Position numbers and translations under genes: made by a program
Notes under the pieces: generated by a model
What the model saw: only the letters and a program-made list of their open reading frames with translations
What the model was told of the DNA's origin: nothing
Database searches by the model: none
In this document: in pieces, positions 9,032-16,361 of the stretch
Position numbering within the stretch: position 1 is the first letter of the stretch
How the letters are laid out: each line of letters opens with the position of its first letter
Source: an uncultured Actinomycetes bacterium
Lineage (GTDB): Bacteria; Actinomycetota; Actinomycetes; S36-B12; UBA5976
DNA: 30,525 nt
Direction of reading: 5' to 3'
Assembly (NCBI GenBank): GCA_937896305.1
Contig: CALBND010000186.1
Coordinates: forward strand, 1 to 30,525

Positions 9032-9910
9032 ATGATTAAAACTTTATTTAATTTTGTTCGTGGACTTCTGATCGGAATAGCAGAAGTCATTCCAGGTGTT
9101 TCTGGTGGCACTATCGCATTAATTACCGGTATTTATAACCGCTTATTAAATAATGCTGATTTAGTTTTTAAGTCTTTTTTAAATATTTCTAAACCTTCTC
9201 GAGTCTTGCAAGTATTCAAAAAACTTGAATGGAGTTTACTAATTCCTGTTTTGGTAGGAATGGCAATAGCTTTAGTGTTGGGTGCAAAATTTATTGAACC
9301 TCTACTGGAAACAAATCCAATTGAATTAAGAGCAATTTTTTCTGGTCTAGTTGCAGCAGGAATATATATCCCTTACAAAATGTCTGTTAAAAGTACAAAT
9401 AGTAAATGGAATCTAAAAGACTATTTACTAGCACTTGTTTCAGCCCTAGCAGCTTTCATGCTTACAGGATTGCCACCAGGGGAAATAAGTAATCCAAGTT
9501 CTATTGTTATTTTCTTCTCCGCTGCAGTAGCAATTTGTGCTTTAGTTTTGCCTGGAATTTCAGGATCCTTCATTCTCTTAACAATTGGAATGTATGCCAC
9601 AACAATAAATGCTGTTAATGAAAGAAATATTCAATACTTATTAATCTTTGCTATCGGTGCTTTAGTTGGATTAGCAAGTTTTGTGTCAATACTTAAATGG
9701 TTGTTGAATGAAAAATCCAGACCTACACTTGTGATATTGGCTGGATTAATGCTTGGTTCGCTTAGAGCTCTTTGGCCATGGCAAGCAGAGGATAGAGCGC
9801 TGTTGGCACCAAATTCTTTAGTGATTATGGCTGCAATACTTTTTGCGATTGGAATTTTTGTTGTTTGGGGATTGCTCAAAATTGAAAATCGAATTGGTGA
9901 GAGAGAATAA
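9032..9910 (+). CDS. DUF368 membrane protein, polyprenyl-phosphate transporter (PopT-type)
   Basis: The 292-residue protein is almost entirely hydrophobic, with about 8 membrane segments. It holds the two internally repeated DUF368 motifs: EVIPGVSGGTIALITGIY at about residues 18-35, and LVLPGISGSFILLTIGMY near residue 171. DUF368 proteins were recently shown to return undecaprenyl phosphate across the cytoplasmic membrane for reuse in wall synthesis. A transporter role here rests on family membership. The ATG follows the pyrE TAA with no gap. A pyrimidine gene and a lipid-carrier recycling gene on one transcript is notable, since UDP-sugars load that carrier. Confidence 0.88.
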   Translation: MIKTLFNFVRGLLIGIAEVIPGVSGGTIALITGIYNRLLNNADLVFKSFLNISKPSRVLQVFKKLEWSLLIPVLVGMAIALVLGAKFIEPLLETNPIELRAIFSGLVAAGIYIPYKMSVKSTNSKWNLKDYLLALVSALAAFMLTGLPPGEISNPSSIVIFFSAAVAICALVLPGISGSFILLTIGMYATTINAVNERNIQYLLIFAIGALVGLASFVSILKWLLNEKSRPTLVILAGLMLGSLRALWPWQAEDRALLAPNSLVIMAAILFAIGIFVVWGLLKIENRIGERE

Positions 9911-9931
9911 AATTATTCTTACAACCAAATT

Positions 9932-10447
9932 ATGAATCCTTTTGAGATCTCAACTAAACCTTTTACTGTTTTTATTACAGATCCATTTGAAAAAAATCCA
10001 TTACCCGAATCCCTATTTGATTTAGTAATTAGAACATCTAGTGCAAAGTCAGCCCGTGAAGATATTGCCTCAGCCATTTTTAATATTTGTATGCAGGTTT
10101 CAAATACTTCAGAAATAGTTTTAGTAGCTCAGGAAAGATCAGGAACTTTACTTCCCGGAGTAGGCAATGGTTTAAGGGCAAGTTATCGAAACCTAGCTGG
10201 CTACATATTTATTGATGCAACTTTGCCAGTGGGTTCAACTGTTGCCCCGCGTAATGCTCAAGTATTAGAACATTATTTTGATTCTCTTCCGCTAGTGGAA
10301 GATTGGCCAAATGCGCCCGTTGTTTATATAAAAACTATGGAAGATGCAAATAGTTGGTTTGAACAAGCAAAAATTAGGGGTTGGAAAACAATTTCTGACA
10401 ATATAGAAATTGCTTTCCCCTCAGCTATTAAAATTATTTCCGGATAA
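9932..10447 (+). CDS. Hypothetical protein, possibly a degenerate alpha/beta-hydrolase fold
   Basis: I do not recognise this 171-residue soluble protein with confidence. Its layout, with a beta-strand-like EIVLVAQERSGTLLPG near residue 60, then LAGYIFIDATLPVG near residue 88 and PVVYIKTMEDANSWFEQ near residue 129, resembles the nucleophile elbow, acid strand and final helix of small alpha/beta hydrolases that read G-H-S-x-G. Here the elbow reads Q-E-R-S-G, so classic catalysis is doubtful. It follows DUF368 by 21 nt, and the gap carries an AT-only 7-bp inverted repeat (9904-9919). No Shine-Dalgarno is visible. The stop lies one base from the stop of the convergent secreted-protein gene. Confidence 0.6.
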   Translation: MNPFEISTKPFTVFITDPFEKNPLPESLFDLVIRTSSAKSAREDIASAIFNICMQVSNTSEIVLVAQERSGTLLPGVGNGLRASYRNLAGYIFIDATLPVGSTVAPRNAQVLEHYFDSLPLVEDWPNAPVVYIKTMEDANSWFEQAKIRGWKTISDNIEIAFPSAIKIISG

Positions 10448-10448
10448 T

Positions 10449-11573
10449 TTAAACAGCTCTTCCTAATTGGTAAGCATCAATACCAATCTTTTCACCGTTT
10501 TCTAAAACTGAAATAATTTGGATGATGTGTTTTCCAGAACCTATCCCAATCCATGATTTAGCTTTAACTTTCGTAGTTGCAGATTTAGAACTAAATTCTG
10601 CAATTTTTTTACCATCAACAATTACTTGGATCATCCCCATATTGGCCCCGGTAATATATCTCAGCGTGAAAGCATCACCTTTTGTCTTCAATTTAATTTT
10701 TGATCCGTTAACTGAACTGGATAAATAACTTTTACCATTTGCTTTACTATATTTAGTGGTTTTCCAATTCGTTTTTGGTTTCTTAATTTCATTTGCTCTA
10801 GTCCAAGTTAAATTTCCTAAAGCTGAAGGAGATTTAATTGTTTGTTTGGCAGAAAATTCAACTGCTACCGGAATCGCTACAGAATTACTCGCAGAGGAAG
10901 TTGAACTCTGGGCACCACTTGAGCTTGAGACTGGCTCACTTGAACTTGTTGCCGATGGAGTTGGTGTGGGCGTAGGAGTTGGGGTAGGAGTTGGTGTCGG
11001 TGCAACAACACTGACATCACCGTTTAAAAAAGTTGGAACTGGAACGTCTGTGCGATCAAATACACTTTCAATGGCATAAGTTTTGCCTCGATCGTATTTG
11101 TGTATTTCTTCTTGATTTGGTAAATCTGCACCAGCGACTATTACTCTAAATAATTTGAATTCATTTACAGACCCTGCGAAAATCTGTCCAGAAACTTTAA
11201 ATGAAATCAAACTGTAATTTAAATAATTGGTTTCAACTACTTCGGATATTGAGCTAAGTGCGTATTGAGATTGAGTGTTTCCGTATGAACAACTTCCTAC
11301 CCCGTTATTTTCGGTATAAATCTCATTTTTACATAATAGGACCTTTGTTGAATAGCCTAAATATGAATCATTTGGATCCCATGAATAGCCGGTAGGGACT
11401 GCAACTTCTAACTGCATAACAATGTCTTGTCCAGTTTCAACAGTGGAATTAACAACACTTATTGATTCCAAGGTGATGGCATCTGGTGAAGTAGCTTGTG
11501 CTGGATTGATGAATAGAAATAGTGGAATTAACAGAACAGTGAAACTTGTAAATACTTTTAATTTATAAAACAT
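10449..11573 (-). CDS. Secreted protein with Pro-Thr linker and C-terminal beta-sandwich-like domain
   Basis: The 374-residue protein has a signal peptide: Lys residues at 4 and 6, a hydrophobic core at about residues 10-23 and a likely cleavage after AQA near residue 27. The N-terminal domain (about residues 28-185) is rich in beta-type sequence and has two cysteines that could form a disulfide. A linker follows with seven PT repeats, then a Ser/Ala-rich stretch. The last 120 residues (YLSSSVNGSKIKLKTKG ... VIVDGKKIAEFSSKSA ... GKHIIQIISV) follow the pattern of jelly-roll domains appended to bacterial glycosidases and surface proteins. Surface carbohydrate binding is an inference; no catalytic motif is seen. 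A large hairpin adjoins the ATG (see 11575-11609). Confidence 0.8.
   Translation of the reverse strand: MFYKLKVFTSFTVLLIPLFLFINPAQATSPDAITLESISVVNSTVETGQDIVMQLEVAVPTGYSWDPNDSYLGYSTKVLLCKNEIYTENNGVGSCSYGNTQSQYALSSISEVVETNYLNYSLISFKVSGQIFAGSVNEFKLFRVIVAGADLPNQEEIHKYDRGKTYAIESVFDRTDVPVPTFLNGDVSVVAPTPTPTPTPTPTPTPSATSSSEPVSSSSGAQSSTSSASNSVAIPVAVEFSAKQTIKSPSALGNLTWTRANEIKKPKTNWKTTKYSKANGKSYLSSSVNGSKIKLKTKGDAFTLRYITGANMGMIQVIVDGKKIAEFSSKSATTKVKAKSWIGIGSGKHIIQIISVLENGEKIGIDAYQLGRAV
10957..11003 (-). repeat. Pro-Thr-encoding hexanucleotide repeat
   Basis: Degenerate 6-nt units (plus strand GGAGTT / GGTGTG / GGGGTA type) encode seven PT pairs in the linker of the secreted protein. Such arrays can vary in copy number by slippage. 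A similar but longer array encodes the tail of the penicillin-binding protein near the right edge. Confidence 0.8.
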
Positions 11574-11574
11574 G

Positions 11575-11609
11575 TTCGTCCCCCGAGTAATTGATACTCG
11601 TGGGACGAA
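11575..11609 (-). promoter_or_regulatory. Start-codon-proximal hairpin/operator, 15-bp arms
   Basis: Positions 11575-11589 and 11595-11609 are inverted repeats, with 14 of 15 bases paired and a 5-nt loop. The structure ends one base upstream of the secreted-protein ATG (11571-11573). On the transcript the 3' arm contains the GGGGGA that would be the only ribosome-binding-site candidate, so folding would hide it. The same palindrome could instead be a protein operator. It also follows hspR by about 50 nt, so it could act as a transcription barrier for the chaperone operon, but no clean U-tract follows directly. Confidence 0.7.
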
Positions 11610-11658
11610 AGTGAATTATTTCTAGTTTATTTTTTGGGGATTATTTGGGACAATTTAT

Positions 11659-12018
11659 TTATTGGACTTTTTGTATTCTTCGTGACTTCCATAATTCAAC
11701 ATCGGTGGTATTTCCTGGTCTGATAACTCCACCCAATTTTGCTTCCAGGGAACGGATATGTTTTTCTAACATTAAAATTCTTTTAACCCCTTCCAGATTC
11801 ACTCCTTCAGATGTCAATTGGGACACATATTTCAATTTGGCTATATCTATACGGGAATAAAGACGTCTGGTTCCACCTTCCCTAGATGGTGAAACTATTC
11901 CTAAACGGTCATATTGACGAAGTGTTTGAGGATGTAATCCACTTAATTCTGCAGCAATAGAAATAGAGAAAACTGGGATGTGATCTTCAATGTTTCGATA
12001 ATTTTTTTTAGCAGTCAC
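11659..12018 (-). CDS. hspR: Heat-shock repressor HspR, MerR family
   Basis: The 119-residue protein has the MerR-type winged helix at its N-terminus: FSISIAAELSGLHPQTLRQY at about residues 16-35, then DRLGIVSPSREGGTRRLYS, then a GVNLEGVKRILMLE helix near residue 72. This is the HspR pattern, including HPQTLRQYDRLG. HspR binds HAIR inverted repeats and represses dnaK operons in Actinobacteria, with DnaK as co-repressor in Streptomyces. It is the last gene of the dnaK-grpE-dnaJ operon, and a matching site lies upstream of dnaK, so negative autoregulation is expected. The GTG start (12016-12018) lies 2 nt after the dnaJ stop, with AGAGGTAG overlapping that stop as ribosome site. Confidence 0.93.
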   Translation of the reverse strand: MTAKKNYRNIEDHIPVFSISIAAELSGLHPQTLRQYDRLGIVSPSREGGTRRLYSRIDIAKLKYVSQLTSEGVNLEGVKRILMLEKHIRSLEAKLGGVIRPGNTTDVELWKSRRIQKVQ

Positions 12019-12020
12019 AA

Positions 12021-13160
12021 CTACCTCTTTCTTCTAGCGTTTTGGGCAATTAATTCAGCTCGAGGATTATCGTGTGTTACTTCTTTGGCATAATTTTCTA
12101 AAAATTCTTTTGCTTTACCGGTGATATTTTGCGGTACTACTATTTCTATTTTTGCTAACAAATCACCTTTGCCACCAGTAGTTTTAGGCATTCCTTCATT
12201 TTTGACTCTGAAAGTTCTGCCGTTTTGCGTGTTACTTGGAATTTTTAAAGTCACTGTGGTTCCAGTAGGAACTGGTATTGCTATTTGAGATCCAAAAACT
12301 GCTTCGTCATATCTAATTGGCACAGTGACTCGAACATTGTCGCCATCTCTTTCAAAAATGTCATCTTTATTAACAATTACCTGAAGAATTAAATCTCCTG
12401 GCTCACCTCCTCTAGAACCTGGTTCGCCTTTAGCTTTTAATCTCAATTTGGAATTAGTTTTAATACCTGCAGGAATTCTGGCTGTGATTGTTCTGGTTTC
12501 TTTTACAACACCTGTTCCAGAACAGTTGGGATCTTTTTGTTCATTAATTCTTCCACTGCCATAACAAGTTGCACAAGTATCAGCAAAACCAAAACCACCA
12601 GCATTGCGCATTGTTTGACCAGTACCGTTACAGCTTGAACATTTTTTTGGAGTTGTGCCAGGTTTAGCACCACTGCCTTTGCAATTTGTACAAGTTACAT
12701 CACCTCGAAGATTTAAGGGAACAGTTGTTCCTTCATAGGCATCATTAAATGAAATTGATATTTCAGTTTCTAGATCTGATCCTCGGCGAGATTTTTGTTG
12801 TCTTCTATTTCCGCCACCAAATAAATCACCTAAATTAAATCCGCCAAGTAAGTCATCTAAATTGCCATTAAATCCTTGTTGAGCACCTGCGTTACGTGGA
12901 TCAAAACCACCTCGGCCTCCAGCACTGGCACCATAGGTTCGCATTTGATCGTATTCAGCACGTTTTTTAGTATCGCTTAAAACATCGTAGGCTTCAGAAA
13001 CTGCCTTAAATTTGTCTTCAGCACCTTTTTCTTTATTGGTGTCAGGATGAAGTTCACGTGCAAGTTTTCGATATTTCTTTTTTAATGCAGCATCGTCAAC
13101 ATCTTTAGCAACACCCAGAATTGAGTAATAATCTTTTTCTAAATAATCTTTAGCGCTCAA
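12021..13160 (-). CDS. dnaJ: Chaperone DnaJ (DnaJ1 type) with an altered fourth zinc motif
   Basis: The 379-residue protein has a J-domain with HPD (LARELHPDTN near residue 36), a Gly/Phe-rich region (about residues 77-120), a zinc-finger region and two C-terminal substrate-binding domains. It delivers clients to DnaK and stimulates its ATPase. Three of the four CxxCxGxG motifs are intact (CTNCKGSG, CSSCNGTG, CATCYGSG). The fourth reads DPNCSGTG, so its first cysteine is replaced by aspartate. The start is TTG at 13158-13160, supported by GAAGGTGAG about 7 nt upstream. It lies 23 nt after grpE and directly precedes hspR. Confidence 0.95.
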   Translation of the reverse strand: MSAKDYLEKDYYSILGVAKDVDDAALKKKYRKLARELHPDTNKEKGAEDKFKAVSEAYDVLSDTKKRAEYDQMRTYGASAGGRGGFDPRNAGAQQGFNGNLDDLLGGFNLGDLFGGGNRRQQKSRRGSDLETEISISFNDAYEGTTVPLNLRGDVTCTNCKGSGAKPGTTPKKCSSCNGTGQTMRNAGGFGFADTCATCYGSGRINEQKDPNCSGTGVVKETRTITARIPAGIKTNSKLRLKAKGEPGSRGGEPGDLILQVIVNKDDIFERDGDNVRVTVPIRYDEAVFGSQIAIPVPTGTTVTLKIPSNTQNGRTFRVKNEGMPKTTGGKGDLLAKIEIVVPQNITGKAKEFLENYAKEVTHDNPRAELIAQNARRKR

Positions 13161-13183
13161 TTAATACTCACCTTCTTTCTTGC

Positions 13184-13744
13184 TTAATTTGCTGGCGGTT
13201 GTTTTACAACTACTCGTGCAGGTCGAAGAATTCTTTCGCCAACTTTGTAACCAACTTGGGCAACGGTGGCAACAGTTTGTTCACTAACACTTTCATCATC
13301 CATAGTTGAAAGGGCTTCGTGAATACTTGGGTTAAATATTTCTTCTACTTTGCCAAATTCACTTAAACCAAGTCTTTTCACAATTGTGCTTAATCCATCT
13401 GCCACTGTGGCAAAAGTTCCTGAAACATCACCGTGTTCTTTGGCTCTGGCAATGTCATCTAAAATTGGAATTATTTGTTCTAACACAACTCCAGTCGATA
13501 ATTCGCGAATTAGTTCACGATCACGATCAACTCGTTTGCGGTAGTTGGCATACTCTGCTGTAATTCTTTGCAAATCAGCAGTTAGCTCGGAAACTTTGTC
13601 AACAGATTTATTTTCGGAAATATTTTCAACAGCTTCAGCCGCGCTGTTATCGCGCGGCTGGCCTGTTTCTGGATCAAGACGACGTTTGTCGCTGATCTTT
13701 ATTCCGTCATTGAACTCTTCGCTTTGCTCAGAGTTTTGGCTCAC
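13184..13744 (-). CDS. grpE: Nucleotide exchange factor GrpE
   Basis: The 186-residue protein promotes ADP release from DnaK. The acidic, low-complexity first 50 residues are followed by the long dimer coiled coil (about residues 50-90, with ITAEYANYRKRVDRDRE) and the C-terminal beta domain (GYKVGERILRPARVVV near residue 166), the GrpE signature. The start GTG (13742-13744) overlaps the dnaK TGA in a GTGA quartet, so translation is coupled to dnaK. Length is normal for Actinobacteria. Confidence 0.95.
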   Translation of the reverse strand: MSQNSEQSEEFNDGIKISDKRRLDPETGQPRDNSAAEAVENISENKSVDKVSELTADLQRITAEYANYRKRVDRDRELIRELSTGVVLEQIIPILDDIARAKEHGDVSGTFATVADGLSTIVKRLGLSEFGKVEEIFNPSIHEALSTMDDESVSEQTVATVAQVGYKVGERILRPARVVVKQPPAN

Positions 13745-15570
13745 TTGTTGCCTGCTTCTTCATCAACTATTTCTGCATCGACAATGTCTTCGCCATCGGC
13801 TTGTTCATTGTTTTCTTCAGGTGCAGTATTAGCAGCTTGGTCTTGATACATAGCTGCGCCAACAGTTTGGCTAGCTTGGGCAACAGTTTCCATAGCAGCT
13901 TTGATGGCAGCTAAATCTGTTCCTTCTAAGGCTTTCTTCAAAGTTGCTAATGGTTCTTCAACATTTGCTTTGCCTTCGTCAGGAATTTTTTCAGCGTTAT
14001 CTTTCAAGAACTTCTCTGTTTGATAAACAAGTCCTTCAGCGCCATTTCTGACTTCTGCTTCTTCTTTACGCTCTTTATCTTCTTCAGCGTGAGATTCAGC
14101 ATCTTTCATCATGCGTTCAATTTCTTCTTTACTCAAACCAGATCCACCAGTAATTGTCATGGACTGTTCTTTGCCAGTTCCTAAATCTTTCGCACTTACG
14201 TGCACGATGCCGTTGGCATCAATGTCGAAAGTAACTTCGATTTGGGGAACCCCGCGTGGTGCTGGAGCAATACCGGTTAAATCAAATGTGCCAAGGTTTT
14301 TGTTGTAGGCAGCAATTTCGCGCTCACCTTGGGCAACTTTGATTTGCACACTTGGTTGATTATCTTCAGCGGTGGTAAAGATTTCTGATCTTTTTGTAGG
14401 AATAGTTGTGTTTCGCTCGATCAGTTTGGTCATTACGCCACCTTTGGTTTCGATACCAAGAGATAGTGGTGTTACGTCAAGTAAAAGAACATCTTTTACT
14501 TCACCTTTTAAAACACCAGCTTGTAATGCGGCACCGATTGAAACAACTTCATCTGGGTTAACAGATTTGTTTGGATCTTTACCAGTTAATTTTTTAACCA
14601 ACTCAGTTACTTGTGGCATTCTTGTAGAACCACCAACCATAACTACTTGATTAATTTTTTCCTTTGCAATTCCAGCATCTTTAATAACTTGTTCAACAGG
14701 TTTCTTTGTGCGTTCTAACAAATCAGCTGTTAGTGATTCGAATTGTGCACGAGTTAAGGTTTCATCCAAATGCAATGGTCCTGCAGCAGATGCTGTGATG
14801 TATGGCAAATTAATGTTTGTTGAAGTTGAAGAAGACAATTCAATCTTTGCTTTTTCTGCAGCTTCTCTCAAACGTTGTACTGCCATGTTGTCTTTAGAAA
14901 GATCAACACCATTTTTGTTTTTGAATTCAGTTACCATCCAGTCGATAACTTTTTCATCCCAGTCATCGCCACCTAATTTATTGTCACCAGCTGTTGCTTT
15001 AACTTCAACAACACCATCACCAATTTCAAGAAGTGAAACGTCAAATGTTCCACCACCTAAATCGTAAACAAGGATTAGTTCTGCTTTGTTGGCTTTATCT
15101 AAACCGTATGCCAAAGCTGCAGCAGTTGGTTCGTTAATAATTCTTAAAACATTCAAACCTGCAATTTCGCCAGCTTCTTTTGTTGCTTGGCGTTGTGCAT
15201 CGTTGAAATATGCCGGAACAGTAATTACTGCATCTGTGACTGTGTCACCCAAATAACTTTCTGCGTCGCGCTTTAATTTCATTAAAGTACGAGCTGAAAT
15301 TTCTTGTGGGGTGTATTTCTTGCCATCAATTTCTTGGGTCCAGGAGGTGCCCATGTGTCTTTTTACTGAACGAATGGTGCGATCTGGGTTTGTGACTGCT
15401 TGACGCTTGGCTACTTCTCCAACTAAAACTTCGCCATTTTTTGCAAAAGCGACCACTGATGGAGTGGTGCGTGAACCTTCTGCGTTGGCAATAACTGTTG
15501 GGTCGCCGCCTTCTAGGACCGTAACCACAGAGTTGGTGGTTCCAAGGTCGATTCCGACTGCCCGTGCCAT
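13741..15570 (-). CDS. dnaK: Molecular chaperone DnaK (Hsp70)
   Basis: The 609-residue product is full length. The ATPase domain shows GIDLGTTNSVV at residues 6-16, DLGGGTFDVSLLEIGDG near residue 171 and VMVGGSTRMPQV near residue 313. The interdomain linker VLLLDVTPLSLGIET sits near residue 363. The substrate-binding domain ends in an acidic, Gln/Glu-rich tail. DnaK refolds proteins with DnaJ and GrpE and, in Actinobacteria, assists HspR. ATG 15568-15570 has a strong AGGAG 5 nt upstream. It is first in the four-gene chaperone operon and is preceded by a HAIR-type element. Its G+C looks higher than that of its neighbours, as is common for highly expressed genes. Confidence 0.98.
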   Translation of the reverse strand: MARAVGIDLGTTNSVVTVLEGGDPTVIANAEGSRTTPSVVAFAKNGEVLVGEVAKRQAVTNPDRTIRSVKRHMGTSWTQEIDGKKYTPQEISARTLMKLKRDAESYLGDTVTDAVITVPAYFNDAQRQATKEAGEIAGLNVLRIINEPTAAALAYGLDKANKAELILVYDLGGGTFDVSLLEIGDGVVEVKATAGDNKLGGDDWDEKVIDWMVTEFKNKNGVDLSKDNMAVQRLREAAEKAKIELSSSTSTNINLPYITASAAGPLHLDETLTRAQFESLTADLLERTKKPVEQVIKDAGIAKEKINQVVMVGGSTRMPQVTELVKKLTGKDPNKSVNPDEVVSIGAALQAGVLKGEVKDVLLLDVTPLSLGIETKGGVMTKLIERNTTIPTKRSEIFTTAEDNQPSVQIKVAQGEREIAAYNKNLGTFDLTGIAPAPRGVPQIEVTFDIDANGIVHVSAKDLGTGKEQSMTITGGSGLSKEEIERMMKDAESHAEEDKERKEEAEVRNGAEGLVYQTEKFLKDNAEKIPDEGKANVEEPLATLKKALEGTDLAAIKAAMETVAQASQTVGAAMYQDQAANTAPEENNEQADGEDIVDAEIVDEEAGNK

Positions 15571-15625
15571 ATTTACTCCTTTTGTTGATACTGCTGATAG
15601 CCATTTTTTGGCCGTTTACACTTAT

Positions 15626-15646
15626 CTTGAACCTATTAGCATCAAG
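15626..15646 (-). promoter_or_regulatory. HAIR-type HspR operator upstream of dnaK
   Basis: The 21-bp site has 7+7+7 architecture. On the plus strand it is CTTGAAC, 7 spacer bases, then CATCAAG, against the HAIR consensus CTTGAGT-N7-ACTCAAG. Five of seven bases match in each half, including the whole CTTGA/TCAAG core. It lies 56-76 bp upstream of the dnaK ATG, where a repressor would block the promoter. Together with hspR in the same operon this supports autoregulated heat-shock control. Confidence 0.75.
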
Positions 15647-15727
15647 ATGCAAATATTCTTAGCCTTGTTGGCTCATTAAACATGAGTCTACACCACTAAA
15701 GAAGTGGGATTTGTGAGGGGTTTTTAG

Positions 15728-16306
15728 TTATTTAATATCAGTTATATGAAAATTTAAATAAGCTTTAGAAGGCGTTGGTCCTCGTTGACCTTGATAACGA
15801 GATCCATAAACTGCAGAACCATATGGATGCTCAGCAGGACTTTCGAGTCTAAATAGACACAATTGTCCGATTTTCATGCCTGGCCAAAGTTTGATGGGCA
15901 AAGTTGCCACATTACTTAATTCCAAAGTCACGTGTCCTGAGAAACCAGGATCAATAAAACCTGCTGTGGAATGGGTTAAAAGCCCCAAGCGACCTAATGA
16001 AGATTTACCTTCTAAACGACCTGCGATGTCATCGGGCAATGAAATCACTTCATAAGTACTTCCTAAAACAAATTCGCCAGGATGCAAGATAAATGGCTCA
16101 TCTGCTGTCACTGCTACTTCTCGTGTTAATTCTGGTTGGTCTTCAGCAGGATCAATGTGGGCATATTTATGATTCTCAAAAGTTCTAAATAAACGATCTA
16201 ATCTGACATCAATACTTGAGGGCTGAATCATGGTTAAATCACAAGGCTCTAAAACAACACGACCCTTATCAATTTCACTCTTGATATCTCTGTCAGAAAG
16301 AAGCAT
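15728..16306 (-). CDS. dcd: dCTP deaminase
   Basis: The 192-residue protein has the dCTP deaminase/dUTPase trimer signatures: IQPSSIDVRLDRLFR near residue 26, GKSSLGRLGLLTHSTAGFID near residue 100 with the catalytic Glu two residues before it, and GHVTLELSN near residue 124. It converts dCTP to dUTP, or directly to dUMP in the bifunctional actinobacterial and archaeal forms; which applies here cannot be settled by eye. The HSTAGFIDPGF segment is the type found in the bifunctional mycobacterial enzyme. The gene shows no Shine-Dalgarno but has a -10-like TAGGCT 7 nt upstream. It is 55 nt downstream of the carbon-nitrogen hydrolase. Confidence 0.93.
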   Translation of the reverse strand: MLLSDRDIKSEIDKGRVVLEPCDLTMIQPSSIDVRLDRLFRTFENHKYAHIDPAEDQPELTREVAVTADEPFILHPGEFVLGSTYEVISLPDDIAGRLEGKSSLGRLGLLTHSTAGFIDPGFSGHVTLELSNVATLPIKLWPGMKIGQLCLFRLESPAEHPYGSAVYGSRYQGQRGPTPSKAYLNFHITDIK

Positions 16307-16313
16307 GGAAAAT

Positions 16314-16319
16314 AGCCTA
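16314..16319 (-). promoter_or_regulatory. Candidate -10 box of a leaderless dcd promoter
   Basis: On the minus strand TAGGCT fits TANNNT and ends 7 nt before the dcd ATG. That would put transcription start at the first codon, and no ribosome-binding site is present. A TTGACT lies upstream at a spacing too short for a normal -35. Confidence 0.35.
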
Positions 16320-16361
16320 TCGTCTATTAGTCAAGATATTAAATACCCGGTACATGTGGTG

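Noticed and set aside
9904..9919. AT-only palindrome after DUF368 as terminator
   Set aside because: The 7-bp arms contain one G/C pair and would be unstable; the next gene follows closely on the same strand.
14111..15067. Open frames antisense to dnaK and other long genes
   Set aside because: They mirror the codon structure of strongly conserved genes on the other strand and show no recognisable protein features.
15326..15652. Shadow frame overlapping the dnaK start and HAIR region
   Set aside because: It is out of frame with dnaK, basic and low in plausible structure, and it spans the promoter region.
15693..15707. Hairpin CCACT..AGTGG after dcd as intrinsic terminator
   Set aside because: The stem is only 5 bp and no U-tract follows on the dcd strand.
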